Part shown: piece after piece, positions 54,165 through 63,528 of the stretch
Numbering within the stretch: position 1 is the stretch's first letter
Layout: each line of letters opens with the position of its first letter
From: Chryseobacterium carnipullorum
GTDB lineage: Bacteria > Bacteroidota > Bacteroidia > Flavobacteriales > Weeksellaceae
Direction of reading: 5' to 3'
NCBI RefSeq assembly: GCF_900142785.1
Contig: NZ_FRCD01000014.1
Coordinates: 62,001 to 126,000, forward strand
Length of the DNA: 64,000 nt
Program-made: the position numbers and the translations under genes
Notes under the pieces: generated by a model
What the model saw: the letters and a program-made list of their open reading frames with translations, nothing else
What the model was told of the DNA's origin: nothing
The model's database searches: none

Positions 54165-54188
54165 AAAAAAGACCACGGTAAGCGGTCT
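54165..54188 (-). terminator. terminator after the YeeE-type pair
   Basis: On the minus strand AGACC and GGTCT (54184-54188 and 54170-54174) pair around a 9-base loop, followed by a T run. Confidence 0.65.
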
Positions 54189-54214
54189 ATGGTATTTATA
54201 TTATTTTCTTATCA

Positions 54215-54700
54215 TCAATGAGGGAGCTTATCTCTTACATAACCATATACCCACGTTCCTGCAATGGCACTGAGAAGGGTCATGCTCACTGCCAATGCAC
54301 CAGTTCCGATCTGTGCAAAAAGTGGTCCGGGGCACGCTCCTGTCATTGCCCAACCAAAACCAAAGATCAAGCCACCGTAAATCTGGCCTTTACTAAATTT
54401 TTTAAAGGGTACATTGATAGATTCACCATCTAATGTTTTAATCCTGAATTTTTTAATTATCCATACTGAAATCATTCCAACGAAAACGGCACTCCCAATA
54501 ATTCCGTACATATGGAAAGACTGGAGTCTAAACATTTCCTGTATTCTGAACCAGCTGATGACCTCAGCTTTCACAAAAACAATTCCGAAGATAATTCCGG
54601 TCATAAGGTATCTGATATAATAATACCATGGACGATTCAGACTGCTTTCATTGGTACAGGCTGTATTCTGATGAATATCGGTTTCTTTAAGGTCTGTCAT
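54215..54700 (-). CDS. YeeE/YedE-like (DUF6691) membrane protein
   Basis: 161 residues, four helices. Hallmark GGLIFGFGWAMTGACPGPLFAQIGTGAL carries the conserved Cys of sulfur (thiosulfate-type) channels. It pairs with the next gene, 22 bases upstream, to make one transporter in two halves. Likely imports reduced sulfur. Confidence 0.88.
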   Translation of the reverse strand: MTDLKETDIHQNTACTNESSLNRPWYYYIRYLMTGIIFGIVFVKAEVISWFRIQEMFRLQSFHMYGIIGSAVFVGMISVWIIKKFRIKTLDGESINVPFKKFSKGQIYGGLIFGFGWAMTGACPGPLFAQIGTGALAVSMTLLSAIAGTWVYGYVRDKLPH

Positions 54701-54722
54701 TATTATTCTGTTAAAAATTGAA

Positions 54723-55286
54723 CTAAAGGGAAAGAATGATAGGCAAAATAAAATTCGCCATTATAAAACCACCAATCATAAAACATACTGTTGCCACCAG
54801 TGACGGCCATTGCAGATTGGAAAGTCCCATAATGGCATGGCCACTGGTACATCCGCCTGCGTATCTTGTTGCAAAGCCTACCATAAATCCTCCCACGATC
54901 AACATTATAAATCCTCGTAAGGTCAGCAGACTTTCAAAATTCATCAGCTGTACAGGCACCAGATTGGTGTAATCAGTAATTCCATAGCCTGCCAATTCGG
55001 TTTTAAGTTGGGGATTAACGGTAATTTCAGCGGTATTGAGCAGAAAATGGGAGGCAATCATTCCTCCTAAGAAAATTCCCAGTACAAAAAACAGGTTCCA
55101 AGCTTCCTTTTTCCAGTCATATTTGAAAAAGCTGATCCCAGCTGGAATGCATGCAGCACAAATATGTCTTAAAGAAGAACTGATTCCAAAGGATTTGTTC
55201 CCCAGAATCAACAAAGCAGGAACGGTAAGTCCTATTAATGGTCCGGCTATATACCACGGCCATGGTTCTTTTATAATGTCAATCAT
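54723..55286 (-). CDS. YeeE/YedE-family sulfur transporter half
   Basis: 187 residues, five helices. GFATRYAGGCTSGHAIMGLSNLQ is the family motif with conserved Cys; LSGI-like start GLTVPALLILGNKSFGISSSLRHICAACIP carries further Cys. It is transcribed with the gene at 54215-54700. The Crp-family gene upstream on the same strand is the likely regulator. Confidence 0.88.
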   Translation of the reverse strand: MIDIIKEPWPWYIAGPLIGLTVPALLILGNKSFGISSSLRHICAACIPAGISFFKYDWKKEAWNLFFVLGIFLGGMIASHFLLNTAEITVNPQLKTELAGYGITDYTNLVPVQLMNFESLLTLRGFIMLIVGGFMVGFATRYAGGCTSGHAIMGLSNLQWPSLVATVCFMIGGFIMANFILPIILSL

Positions 55287-55527
55287 TTATTTTGTCTTAA
55301 TTTAATTCTGAGTAAAAATGGAAATAACTGGGGAGACTTACAGCTACTTTTGTTACATAAGGTGTTTTTGGTGATTTTTTTTACAAAAGTTTTAAAAGTA
55401 AAAGGAGTACTGTAAAGAAGGGTGGCTAAGGTTTTTGAAAATCAGAGATTTTCTGATGATTGTGCTTGAGTTTTAAAGATTATTTTCTTTTGAACCACCC
55501 CGTCAAAAATTCTTTGAATTTTCGCCA

Positions 55528-55544
55528 CCCCTCCATTGGAGGGG
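55528..55544. repeat. palindromic intergenic element
   Basis: CCCCTCCATTGGAGGGG is a perfect palindrome within a spacer containing TTCAAAGAATTTTTGA-like words in the gap 55287-55580. It looks like a dispersed short repeat; nothing else is seen in this gap. Confidence 0.5.
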
Positions 55545-55580
55545 AATGATTGCAGTCGGAATGAGAATTGTGATGGTGTC

Positions 55581-56204
55581 TTATAGAAGAGCGATTTTGT
55601 TTCTGCTGAGTTTTAGTTTTCCGGATTCCTCTAATTGTTTGAGTAGTCTGGATACTACGACTCTTACAGTACCGAGTTCGTTGGCTAGCTGTTCGTGGGT
55701 GATTACAATAATTGAAGAATGGGTAAGTTCAGACTTTTTATTCAGAAGATCCAAAAGTCTTTCGTCTACTTTTTTAAAAGCAATGGCATTAATAATGTCA
55801 AGTAATTCTTCGAAACGTTTATGATAGAGTTTAAAGATGTAATCCAGCCATTCCGGATATTGTGTGATCAATAATGAGGCTTTATCTACCGGAAGGAAAA
55901 GGATTTCTGTATCTTCTTCCACTTCTGCTTTTACGATGCTTTTTTCATTGTGCATTCCGCCTAAAAATGACATGATACAGCTTTCTCCGGCTTTAATGTA
56001 ATACAGCAAGATCTCCCGTCCGGCTTCATCGGTTCTGATGACTTTGATCATTCCTTTCATAATGATCGGGATAGAGCGTATTGAAGCGTTTTCATTTAGA
56101 ATATGGTCTCCTTCACGGTAGGTTTTGGCTATGCCATATTGGTAGAGCTTTTCAACAAGTTCGGGTGAATTGGCAAATTCTGAGGAAAGGATATCGTTCT
56201 GCAT
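55581..56204 (-). CDS. Crp/Fnr-family transcriptional regulator
   Basis: 207 residues. Cyclic-nucleotide-binding-type fold (YREGDHILNENASIRSIPIIMKGMIKVI, LLYYIKAGESCIMSF) and a winged helix THEQLANELGTVRVVVSRLLKQLEESGKL. No Fnr-type Cys cluster is seen. It is transcribed toward the YeeE-type pair and starts 21 bases after the GH20 gene ends, so it may be part of either unit. Confidence 0.93.
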   Translation of the reverse strand: MQNDILSSEFANSPELVEKLYQYGIAKTYREGDHILNENASIRSIPIIMKGMIKVIRTDEAGREILLYYIKAGESCIMSFLGGMHNEKSIVKAEVEEDTEILFLPVDKASLLITQYPEWLDYIFKLYHKRFEELLDIINAIAFKKVDERLLDLLNKKSELTHSSIIVITHEQLANELGTVRVVVSRLLKQLEESGKLKLSRNKIALL

Positions 56205-56225
56205 GATGCCTGGTCTACATAAAGT

Positions 56226-58472
56226 TTAATTTACACCAATTTCATCTACAAAAAGCCAGGCTTTTGAGTCGGCTCCGGGATTTCCGGCAGGAATAATGCC
56301 TGCATTTTCAATGATCAGCTTGATGTATTTTGAGGTCTGGTTTCCTACGTTCAGTGTTATTTTTCCTTTTGAATCCTGAATTTCTTGTGTTCCGATCTCC
56401 TTAATCATTTTAAAATTCCTGCCATCATCGGAAACAAAAATCTTTGCAGATTTCGCCAGATGAATCCAGCTTCCTTTATTTTCCAGGGTATTAAAATACA
56501 CTTCCGAGAAGCTTGTTTTCTGACCAAGATCAATAGTTGCCACAACATCTTTACCCTGAAAGCCCAGCCATGTTTTACCCAACTGCCTTGTATTCCCGAT
56601 TATTCCGTCTACTAAAGTAAAAGCACCTCCGAAAGAGTAGTTTTCACTTGGTGGCTGTTCTAATGTAATTTTTTTTCCTGTGGTTTTGGAAACTGTAAAT
56701 TCCTGTGAAGAAACTGCGCTTTTCAGTTTTCCATCTTCAAAATAGGCGGATTTCACCGTTATCGACTTTTTAACTCTGACAGGATTCTGATAGACCTGTG
56801 AATCCAGCGAAGGTTCTGTTCCGTCAGTGGTATATCTTATCCCTGCCGGATCCTGTGATACGGTGAGCTCATAAGCAATACCTTCATTGGCAGGAACTAC
56901 TTTTACGGAGATATTGTAAATGCTTTTTGCATAATTAACCTTCATTCCATCCAAAATTTTGAACTGGCCAATGACCCTGCTTTCAAATTCTTTATAATTT
57001 TCAGGATCTGCTGTTCCCCATCCTACTTCGGAAAGTGCCATGAGTCTTGGGAATATCATGTACTGTACCTGCTTAAAATCTGTAATATATTCCGTCCATA
57101 AATTGGCCTGAACCCCCAGAATGTATTTTGCCTGTTCCGGATTCAATTCTGAGGGAACGGGATTATACGAATAGACTTTATCCAAAGGTGTAAAACCTCC
57201 GAAAGCATTAGGTTCCGACTGTGGATCTCCCTGATAATGATCGAAATAGCAATACGCACCAGGCGTCATCACTGCGAAATGTCCTGATTTTGCGGCTTCT
57301 ATTCCTCCATTTATACCCGTCCAGCTCATGACAGCGGCGTTTGGAGCAAGACCTCCCTCAAGGATTTCGTCCCAGCCGATGATCTTTCTGCCTTTACTGT
57401 TTACATATTTTTCAATTCTGTGAATGAAATAGCTTTGCAGGCCATGTTCGTCTTTCAGATTATTCTTCTTAATCAATTTCTGACAGTGGGCGCATTCTTT
57501 CCATCTTGTTTTCGGACATTCATCGCCGCCGATGTGGATGTACTGGGAAGGGAAAAGTTTCATGACTTCATCGAGAACATTTTCGAGAAAGGTGAATGTT
57601 TCTTCTTTCGGGCAAAAAACATCGTCAAAAACACCCCATTTTGTAGCGGATTCAAATGGCCCTTTTGTACAGGCCAGTTCCGGATATGCTGATAAAGCGG
57701 CTAAAGCATGTCCCGGCATTTCAATTTCCGGAACGACGGTGATATGTCTTTGCTGGGCATATTTAACGACATCCCTGATCTGCTCCTGAGTGTAGAAATA
57801 GGGTCCGTAAGGTTTTCCGTCAAAAGTATTGTCAACATACGCACCCACCATTGATTCTTTACGTTTTGAACCGATCTCTGTAAGTTTTGGATATTTTTTA
57901 ATTTCAATTCTCCAGCCCTGATCATCTGTAAGGTGCCAGTGAAAAGTATTCAGCTTGTACATGGCCAGATAATCGATGTATTGCTTCACTTCGTCAACGT
58001 TAAAGAAATGGCGGCAGACATCCAAATGCATTCCGCGCCAGGCAAATTTTGGATAATCCTTGATCTTTACAGCAGGAATTTTACCGTCTTTAGAATTCTG
58101 AATAAGTTGAAGCATCGTTTGAATACCGTGAAAAAGCCCTGCATCATCCTTTCCAATCACAGACATAAAGTTTTCTGCTACATTAATTTCATAATCTTCT
58201 TTTTTGTCCTTATCTACAGATACAAAAATGACATCTGTTCCATGAGTTCTTTCATTTTTTGACAGATCCAACTGATAGTTTTTATTTAAAGATTTAAGAA
58301 AAAACTGATACTCAAAAGACTTCTCATTGCCTTTTACAGCTGTTGTATTACTTAAAATAAATTCTCCTTTTGAAAACTCAACACTTTGGGGATAAGGAAT
58401 TAAATTTGGTTTTGTCTGAGCGGAAAAAACACTGAAAAAAAGAACAGAAAATACAAAAAGAAAACGTCGCAT
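56226..58472 (-). CDS. beta-N-acetylhexosaminidase (GH20)
   Basis: 748 residues; signal peptide MRRFLFVFSVLFFSVFSAQ. The catalytic Asp-Glu pair is in YIHIGGDECPKTRW; FAWRGMHLDVCRHFFNV and YKLNTFHWHLTDDQGWRIEI are typical GH20 stretches. After the barrel come a chitobiase-type Ig-like part (IRYTTDGTEPSLDSQVYQNPV) and an F5/8-type sugar-binding end. It removes terminal GlcNAc or GalNAc from glycans, and fits the aspG and beta-mannosidase genes nearby. Confidence 0.94.
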   Translation of the reverse strand: MRRFLFVFSVLFFSVFSAQTKPNLIPYPQSVEFSKGEFILSNTTAVKGNEKSFEYQFFLKSLNKNYQLDLSKNERTHGTDVIFVSVDKDKKEDYEINVAENFMSVIGKDDAGLFHGIQTMLQLIQNSKDGKIPAVKIKDYPKFAWRGMHLDVCRHFFNVDEVKQYIDYLAMYKLNTFHWHLTDDQGWRIEIKKYPKLTEIGSKRKESMVGAYVDNTFDGKPYGPYFYTQEQIRDVVKYAQQRHITVVPEIEMPGHALAALSAYPELACTKGPFESATKWGVFDDVFCPKEETFTFLENVLDEVMKLFPSQYIHIGGDECPKTRWKECAHCQKLIKKNNLKDEHGLQSYFIHRIEKYVNSKGRKIIGWDEILEGGLAPNAAVMSWTGINGGIEAAKSGHFAVMTPGAYCYFDHYQGDPQSEPNAFGGFTPLDKVYSYNPVPSELNPEQAKYILGVQANLWTEYITDFKQVQYMIFPRLMALSEVGWGTADPENYKEFESRVIGQFKILDGMKVNYAKSIYNISVKVVPANEGIAYELTVSQDPAGIRYTTDGTEPSLDSQVYQNPVRVKKSITVKSAYFEDGKLKSAVSSQEFTVSKTTGKKITLEQPPSENYSFGGAFTLVDGIIGNTRQLGKTWLGFQGKDVVATIDLGQKTSFSEVYFNTLENKGSWIHLAKSAKIFVSDDGRNFKMIKEIGTQEIQDSKGKITLNVGNQTSKYIKLIIENAGIIPAGNPGADSKAWLFVDEIGVN

Positions 58473-58554
58473 TTGAGTATAATTAAGGTGTTAGCTAATA
58501 TAATTATTTTCCAAAACTCTTTTACGTATTTAACCTATTAAATAATAAAACATC

Positions 58555-58562
58555 TAAATTTG
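58555..58562 (+). promoter_or_regulatory. -7 box of the DUF4197 gene, very short leader
   Basis: TAAATTTG ends 12 bases before the ATG at 58575, so the message would have a leader of only a few bases. Confidence 0.5.
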
Positions 58563-58574
58563 CAAAAAAATACA

Positions 58575-59384
58575 ATGAGAAAAAGCATTTTACTGGCCGC
58601 AGGATTATTATTTTCAGTTTCTTCGCAGGCACAGCTCTTAGATATCATTAAATCTACTGTTAAAACTAAAACAGGGGTTGATCTTGACAATCCGTCAAAA
58701 ACTAATAGTTCTGCAACGACAACCAGTACGACCACAACTCCAGCCAAAACATCTCCGGTGAACCTTGGAAATCTTACTTCCACACAGATCTCTTCAGGAT
58801 TAAAGGAAGCTTTAAGTCTTGGAGTTACTGATGGGGTAAAAAAACTGGCACTAACAGATGGGTTCTTTAAAAATGAAGCGGTTAAAATTTTAATGCCTGA
58901 AAAATTAAGAAAGATTGATACGACATTGCGTTCTCTGGGAATGGGAAGCCTGGCGGATGAAGGGGTAAAGTTATTGAACAGAGCTGCTGAGGATGCTGTA
59001 ACCGAAGCTGCTCCTATTTTCACAAAAGCGATCACCTCCATGACCATCACTGATGCTAAAAATATATTATTAAGCAATGACAATGCGGCTACGAATTATC
59101 TACAGACCAAAACGCAAAGCCAGTTGTTTACAGCTTTCCAGCCTAAAGTGAAAGCTTCGTTGGGAAAAGTAGGTGCTGATACCGTCTGGAAAAACCTGAT
59201 CACCAAATACAACACGTTTACAGGACAGTCTGTCACAACGGATCTTAATGAGTATGTGACGACAGAAACCATCAACGGTGTTTTCAAAATGGTAGCGGAC
59301 AAAGAAAGCGGAATCAGAAATACTCCGGCTATGAGAACAACTTCTATTTTACAGAAGGTTTTTGGCGCTCAGGATGCGAAATAG
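58575..59384 (+). CDS. DUF4197 domain exported protein
   Basis: 269 residues from ATG 58575 (TTG at 58560 gives 5 more). Signal peptide MRKSILLAAGLLFSVSSQAQ, a Thr/Ser-rich linker, then the DUF4197 body: GLKEALSLGVTDGVKKLALTDGFF, IKILMP-like AVKILMPEKLRKIDTTLRSLG and ITDAKNILLSNDNAATNYL. Exported, mostly helical, function unknown. Terminator follows. Confidence 0.9.
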   Translation: MRKSILLAAGLLFSVSSQAQLLDIIKSTVKTKTGVDLDNPSKTNSSATTTSTTTTPAKTSPVNLGNLTSTQISSGLKEALSLGVTDGVKKLALTDGFFKNEAVKILMPEKLRKIDTTLRSLGMGSLADEGVKLLNRAAEDAVTEAAPIFTKAITSMTITDAKNILLSNDNAATNYLQTKTQSQLFTAFQPKVKASLGKVGADTVWKNLITKYNTFTGQSVTTDLNEYVTTETINGVFKMVADKESGIRNTPAMRTTSILQKVFGAQDAK

Positions 59385-59442
59385 ATGTCGGATATGAGAC
59401 TTCTCATTGGAGGTTTAAAATTTATCAGACATTAAAATATAA

Positions 59443-59480
59443 AAAAGGCTGTTTCAATTTCTGAAACAGCCTTTTCTTTT
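59443..59480 (+). terminator. intrinsic terminator after DUF4197
   Basis: AAAAGGCTGTTTCA (59443-59456) pairs with TGAAACAGCCTTTT (59462-59475), then T residues. Confidence 0.9.
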
Positions 59481-59635
59481 GCTCTGAAACGAAAATTATT
59501 TTATATGCTTCGACTATGCTCAGCATGATATTTCCGGTACGATCTGTCATCGTTAACAGTCAGTTTTCAGCAGTGTTATTCTGATTTATAGATTGAAGGT
59601 TTATGAATGAAATTCACGAAGCGTCTTCAATTATA

Positions 59636-60289
59636 TTAAAATTGCATTTCAGGAATTTCACCATCGATGATGAGATCTGCTTCGGTTGATTTTACAATAT
59701 GTTCTACTGAAACCCCCGGTGCTCTTTCTATTAGTTTAAATCCTTCAGGAGTTACATCTAACACTGCCAGTTCGGTCACTACTCTTTTCACGCAGTTAAC
59801 CCCTGTAAGCGGAAGGCTGCATTTTTTCAGTATTTTGCTTTCTCCGGCTTTATTTACGTGCATCATGGCTACGATGATATTTTCAGCAGAAGCTACAAGG
59901 TCCATCGCCCCGCCCATTCCTTTGACCATTTTACCGGGAATTTTCCAGTTGGCAATATCTCCGTTTTCTGAAACTTCCATCGCTCCCAGAATGGTAAGAT
60001 CTACTTTCTGACCGCGGATCATCCCAAAACTGAAGGCTGAGTCGAAAAATGACCCCCCAGGCAGAATAGTAATGGTCTGTTTTCCGGCATTGATGATATC
60101 GGCATCTTCCTCACCTTCGAAAGGGAAAGGTCCCATCCCGAGAACTCCGTTTTCACTCTGGAATTCTACGGAAATACCTTCTGGAACGTAGTTAGCGACC
60201 AAAGTTGGGATTCCGATTCCCAGGTTTACATAATAACGGTCTTTCAGTTCTTTTGAAATCCTTTTAGCAATTTGTTCTTTTGTAAGCAT
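59636..60289 (-). CDS. scoB: 3-oxoacid CoA-transferase subunit B
   Basis: 217 residues. The catalytic Glu is in EFQSENGVLGMGPFPFEGEE; LGIGIPTLVANYVPEG and GGAMDLVASAENIIVAMMH are typical. Works with subunit A to move CoA between succinyl-CoA and acetoacetate. Its partner gene scoA is not adjacent but 2.3 kb further upstream on the same strand, beyond an oppositely oriented ABC gene. Confidence 0.94.
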   Translation of the reverse strand: MLTKEQIAKRISKELKDRYYVNLGIGIPTLVANYVPEGISVEFQSENGVLGMGPFPFEGEEDADIINAGKQTITILPGGSFFDSAFSFGMIRGQKVDLTILGAMEVSENGDIANWKIPGKMVKGMGGAMDLVASAENIIVAMMHVNKAGESKILKKCSLPLTGVNCVKRVVTELAVLDVTPEGFKLIERAPGVSVEHIVKSTEADLIIDGEIPEMQF

Positions 60290-60418
60290 AATAAAAACTT
60301 AAACTGCAATTTAAATCTTTTCACTTGAATACAAAAGGCCTTTGTTACTGAAAATTATTAAGATTTCCCTGATTTCGGGACAATGTAATGATGTACCGAA
60401 GCAAAGCATACAGGAAGT

Positions 60419-60451
60419 ATCTCTGACAAGGTTTAAGATCTTGCCAGGGAT
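60419..60451. repeat. hairpin repeat in the scoB-ABC gap
   Basis: ATCTCTGACAAG (60419-60430) pairs with CTTGCCAGGGAT (60440-60451) with wobble and a mismatch. Resembles a dispersed intergenic palindrome. Confidence 0.5.
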
Positions 60452-60546
60452 ATCGTCTTTCGCTCGTTTCTATCAGCTTTTATCGTCATTATATTATTTT
60501 TTTTAACCAGAGCTCAGGTTAATACTGTAAGTCAAAATAATATCTC

Positions 60547-60554
60547 TAATTTTG
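60547..60554 (+). promoter_or_regulatory. -7 box of the ABC exporter gene
   Basis: TAATTTTG, 17 bases before the ATG at 60572. Confidence 0.5.
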
Positions 60555-60571
60555 CATCATTATTTATTAGA

Positions 60572-62377
60572 ATGAAAATACTTTTAAGATACCTTAAGCC
60601 CTACCAATGGCTCATTGCTCTTTCTTTACTACTGGCAACCGTTAATCAGGTTTTTTCTTTATTTGCTCCGGCTATTACAGGGAATATTCTGGATCAGCTG
60701 GTTACGCATCCTAATTTTTTTGATAAGGAAAAACTTTTACCCCGAAATCTGAATGAATATTTATACGGAAGCGGAATTTATCACGGTGTTTTTTACTTTC
60801 TGGGATTACTTATCGGAACAGCAATGGTAAGCAGAATTGCCAAGGCTTTTCAGGATTATGCGGTAAGCGTTATCACACAAAAGTTTGGTGCAAAAATTTT
60901 CACAGACGGGTTAAAGCATTCAATGGCACTGCCTTATCAGGAATTTGAGGATCAGAGAAGTGGAGAAACTTTATCAATTTTAACAAAAGTGAGAGAAGAT
61001 ACTGTAAAATTCATCACCAGTTTCATTAATATTTTCTTCGGAATCCTGGTCAGTATTATTTTCGTGTCTGTATATGCCATTCGGTTGCATTGGTCAATCA
61101 TGCCTGTCTATATCTGCGGAATTTTTCTTGTTGCCTTCATCACTAATTTATTAAGTAAAAGGATAAAAGGCATTCAGAAAAATATTGTTTCAGAAACGAC
61201 GGCTTTAGCGGGAAGTACTACAGAAAGTTTAAGAAATATAGAAATTGTCAAAAGTTTGGGGTTAACGAATCAAGAGGTGATCCGTCTAAATAATAATACG
61301 TATAAGATTCTGGGGCTTGAACTGAGAAAAGTCAAAAGTATCCGTTCATTAAGCTTTATTCAGGGAACGATGGTCAATTTTCTTCAACAGACCATTACCA
61401 TGACCTTGTTATTCCTGATTTTTAAAAATATTGTCACTCCGGGTCAGTATCTGTCTCTGATGTTTTATGGTTTCTTTATTTTCGGACCAATGCAGGAAAT
61501 AGGAAACATTATTATTTCTTATCGCGAGGCTGAAGCTTCTCTTCAGAATTTCGATCAGTTAATGAAAAAAGAGGTGGAAGAAAAGCCTCTTCATCCCAAA
61601 CAAATTGGGGCTATTGAAGAATTGGAGTTTAGACATGTTTCTTTTAAACACCAGTCTGCTCAATATAAAGCCCTGAATAATATCTCCTTTGATGTTAAAA
61701 ACGGAGAAACCATTGCTTTTGTGGGACCAAGCGGATCGGGGAAAAGTACAATGGTTAAATTGCTGGTTGGGCTGTACAGACCTCAGGAAGGCAATGTTTT
61801 CTTCAATACCATTAATGGAAAAGAGTTTGATTTTGATGAACTGAGAAATCAAATTGGTTTTGTCACTCAGGATACCCAACTTTTTGCAGGAACTATTAAG
61901 GAAAATCTTCTTTTTGTGAATCCGGAGGCTACAGAATCGGATTTGGAAATTGCATTACAAAAATCGAGCTGTACTGCATTGTTACAAAGAGCTGAAAAAG
62001 GCATAGACACGGTGATTGGTGAGGGCGGACTGAAATTGAGTGGCGGAGAAAAACAAAGAATCGCCATCGCAAGAGCCCTTTTAAGAAAACCTCATTTATT
62101 GATTTTTGACGAAGCTACCTCAGCTTTGGACAGTATTACCGAGGAAGAAATCACGTCTACGATTAAAAATATTTCAAAAGAAAAGGAACAGATCACGGTT
62201 CTTATTGCGCATCGTCTCAGTACAATCATGCATGCAGACCGGATTTATGTGCTTGAACGCGGACAAGTAATAGAAATGGGATCTCACGATAATCTGATTG
62301 CTGAAAAAGGCTTGTACTACGCCATGTGGCGACAGCAGATCGGGGAAAGAAAAATGCTCATTTCACCGGAAGCATAA
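60572..62377 (+). CDS. ABC transporter, fused membrane and ATPase domains (exporter type)
   Basis: 601 residues: six-helix membrane domain (residues ~15-315), then an ATPase with Walker A GPSGSGKST, signature LSGGEKQRIAIARALL, Walker B LLIFDEATSALD and switch His in LIAHRLST. Half-transporter of the MsbA/lipid-or-drug exporter kind, working as a dimer. Its direction is opposite to the two sco genes that flank it. Substrate unknown. Confidence 0.94.
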   Translation: MKILLRYLKPYQWLIALSLLLATVNQVFSLFAPAITGNILDQLVTHPNFFDKEKLLPRNLNEYLYGSGIYHGVFYFLGLLIGTAMVSRIAKAFQDYAVSVITQKFGAKIFTDGLKHSMALPYQEFEDQRSGETLSILTKVREDTVKFITSFINIFFGILVSIIFVSVYAIRLHWSIMPVYICGIFLVAFITNLLSKRIKGIQKNIVSETTALAGSTTESLRNIEIVKSLGLTNQEVIRLNNNTYKILGLELRKVKSIRSLSFIQGTMVNFLQQTITMTLLFLIFKNIVTPGQYLSLMFYGFFIFGPMQEIGNIIISYREAEASLQNFDQLMKKEVEEKPLHPKQIGAIEELEFRHVSFKHQSAQYKALNNISFDVKNGETIAFVGPSGSGKSTMVKLLVGLYRPQEGNVFFNTINGKEFDFDELRNQIGFVTQDTQLFAGTIKENLLFVNPEATESDLEIALQKSSCTALLQRAEKGIDTVIGEGGLKLSGGEKQRIAIARALLRKPHLLIFDEATSALDSITEEEITSTIKNISKEKEQITVLIAHRLSTIMHADRIYVLERGQVIEMGSHDNLIAEKGLYYAMWRQQIGERKMLISPEA

Positions 62378-62384
62378 TACAAAT

Positions 62385-62415
62385 AAAGCGCTGAACTTTC
62401 GTTCAGCGCTTTTGT
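62385..62415 (+). terminator. intrinsic terminator after the ABC gene
   Basis: AAAGCGCTGAAC (62385-62396), loop TTTC, GTTCAGCGCTTT (62401-62412), T residues. Confidence 0.9.
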
Positions 62416-62553
62416 TTTTATTCAAATTTTAACCCTAAAACATTCAATTAAGAGTAAGGATCAAGCACACTTACCCTTGTTAGAAAATTTAAGATTTTCA
62501 TTGGAGTAAACCTGATCAATTTCTTGTGAATTTTGTGGTTAAAAACAGGAATT

Positions 62554-63255
62554 TTATTCTTTTGTTCTCACTGTTCTCTGCTCAATTCTCTTTTCAAAAT
62601 TCTCCCCCTGGAAAATTCTCTGGATCATGATTCCCGGAATATGGATTTCGTTAGGGTCTAATTCTCCCGGTTCTACGAGCTCTTCTACTTCAGCGATGGT
62701 AATTTTTGCAGCACCGGCCATTGGATGGTTGAAATTTCTTGCTGAACCTTTAAAAATAAGGTTTCCTACATGATCTCCTTTCCAGGCTTTTACAATAGAA
62801 TAATCTGCTTTATAAGCATGTTCCAGAATATGAGGCTTTCCGTCAAAATCTTTCACTTCTTTCCCTTCTGCAATTTCAGTTCCGTAGCCTGCAGGTGTAT
62901 AAAACGCAGGAATTCCAGCTTGTGCCGCTCTGCATTTTTCCGCTAAAGTTCCCTGTGGGGTAAGTTCCACTTCAAGTTCTCCTGACAACATCTGTCTTTC
63001 GAATTCTGCATTTTCTCCTACATACGAAGAGATCATTTTTTTGATCTGTCTTTTCTGAAGCAGTAATCCTAATCCGAAATCATCAACCCCTGCATTGTTT
63101 GAAATACACGTTACATCTTTCACATCGCTCTCTACCAAAGCATTGATTGAGTTTTCAGGAATACCGCACAGACCAAATCCGCCCAGCATTAAAGTCATTC
63201 CATCCTGAATTCCTTCGATGGCTTCCTTCGCATTTTTTACTCTTTTATCTATCAT
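62554..63255 (-). CDS. scoA: 3-oxoacid CoA-transferase subunit A
   Basis: 233 residues. [19 protein letters not shown] is the CoA-transferase family 1 signature; [33 protein letters not shown] and [22 protein letters not shown] are typical of the alpha subunit. Partner of scoB at 59636-60289, from which it is separated by the ABC gene. Confidence 0.95.
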   Translation of the reverse strand: MIDKRVKNAKEAIEGIQDGMTLMLGGFGLCGIPENSINALVESDVKDVTCISNNAGVDDFGLGLLLQKRQIKKMISSYVGENAEFERQMLSGELEVELTPQGTLAEKCRAAQAGIPAFYTPAGYGTEIAEGKEVKDFDGKPHILEHAYKADYSIVKAWKGDHVGNLIFKGSARNFNHPMAGAAKITIAEVEELVEPGELDPNEIHIPGIMIQRIFQGENFEKRIEQRTVRTKE

Positions 63256-63425
63256 GAAATATTAGATTTTTCTGTCCGTTAAATTTAATAAATTTTATCA
63301 AATATCCTAAGAACGGAATTCGTCCTGTTTTCATAAGAACAATCAACAAGACAAATCATGAAAAATTCCGGGTTTTTACGGATCCAAAATACTGTCAACG
63401 CTTTCTATTTCTCAGTAAATTGATT

Positions 63426-63433
63426 TATATTTG
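63426..63433 (+). promoter_or_regulatory. -7 box upstream of the YwqK-like gene
   Basis: TATATTTG, ~95 bases before the ATG at 63529; the gap between has no gene. Confidence 0.4.
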
Positions 63434-63528
63434 ATCCTGTAAAATCTGACTGTATTCTACGACCGTTTCTGTATTTCCAATCCTATTTTATATTTTTAAT
63501 TACCGAATCATTTAAACTTTAATAAAAC

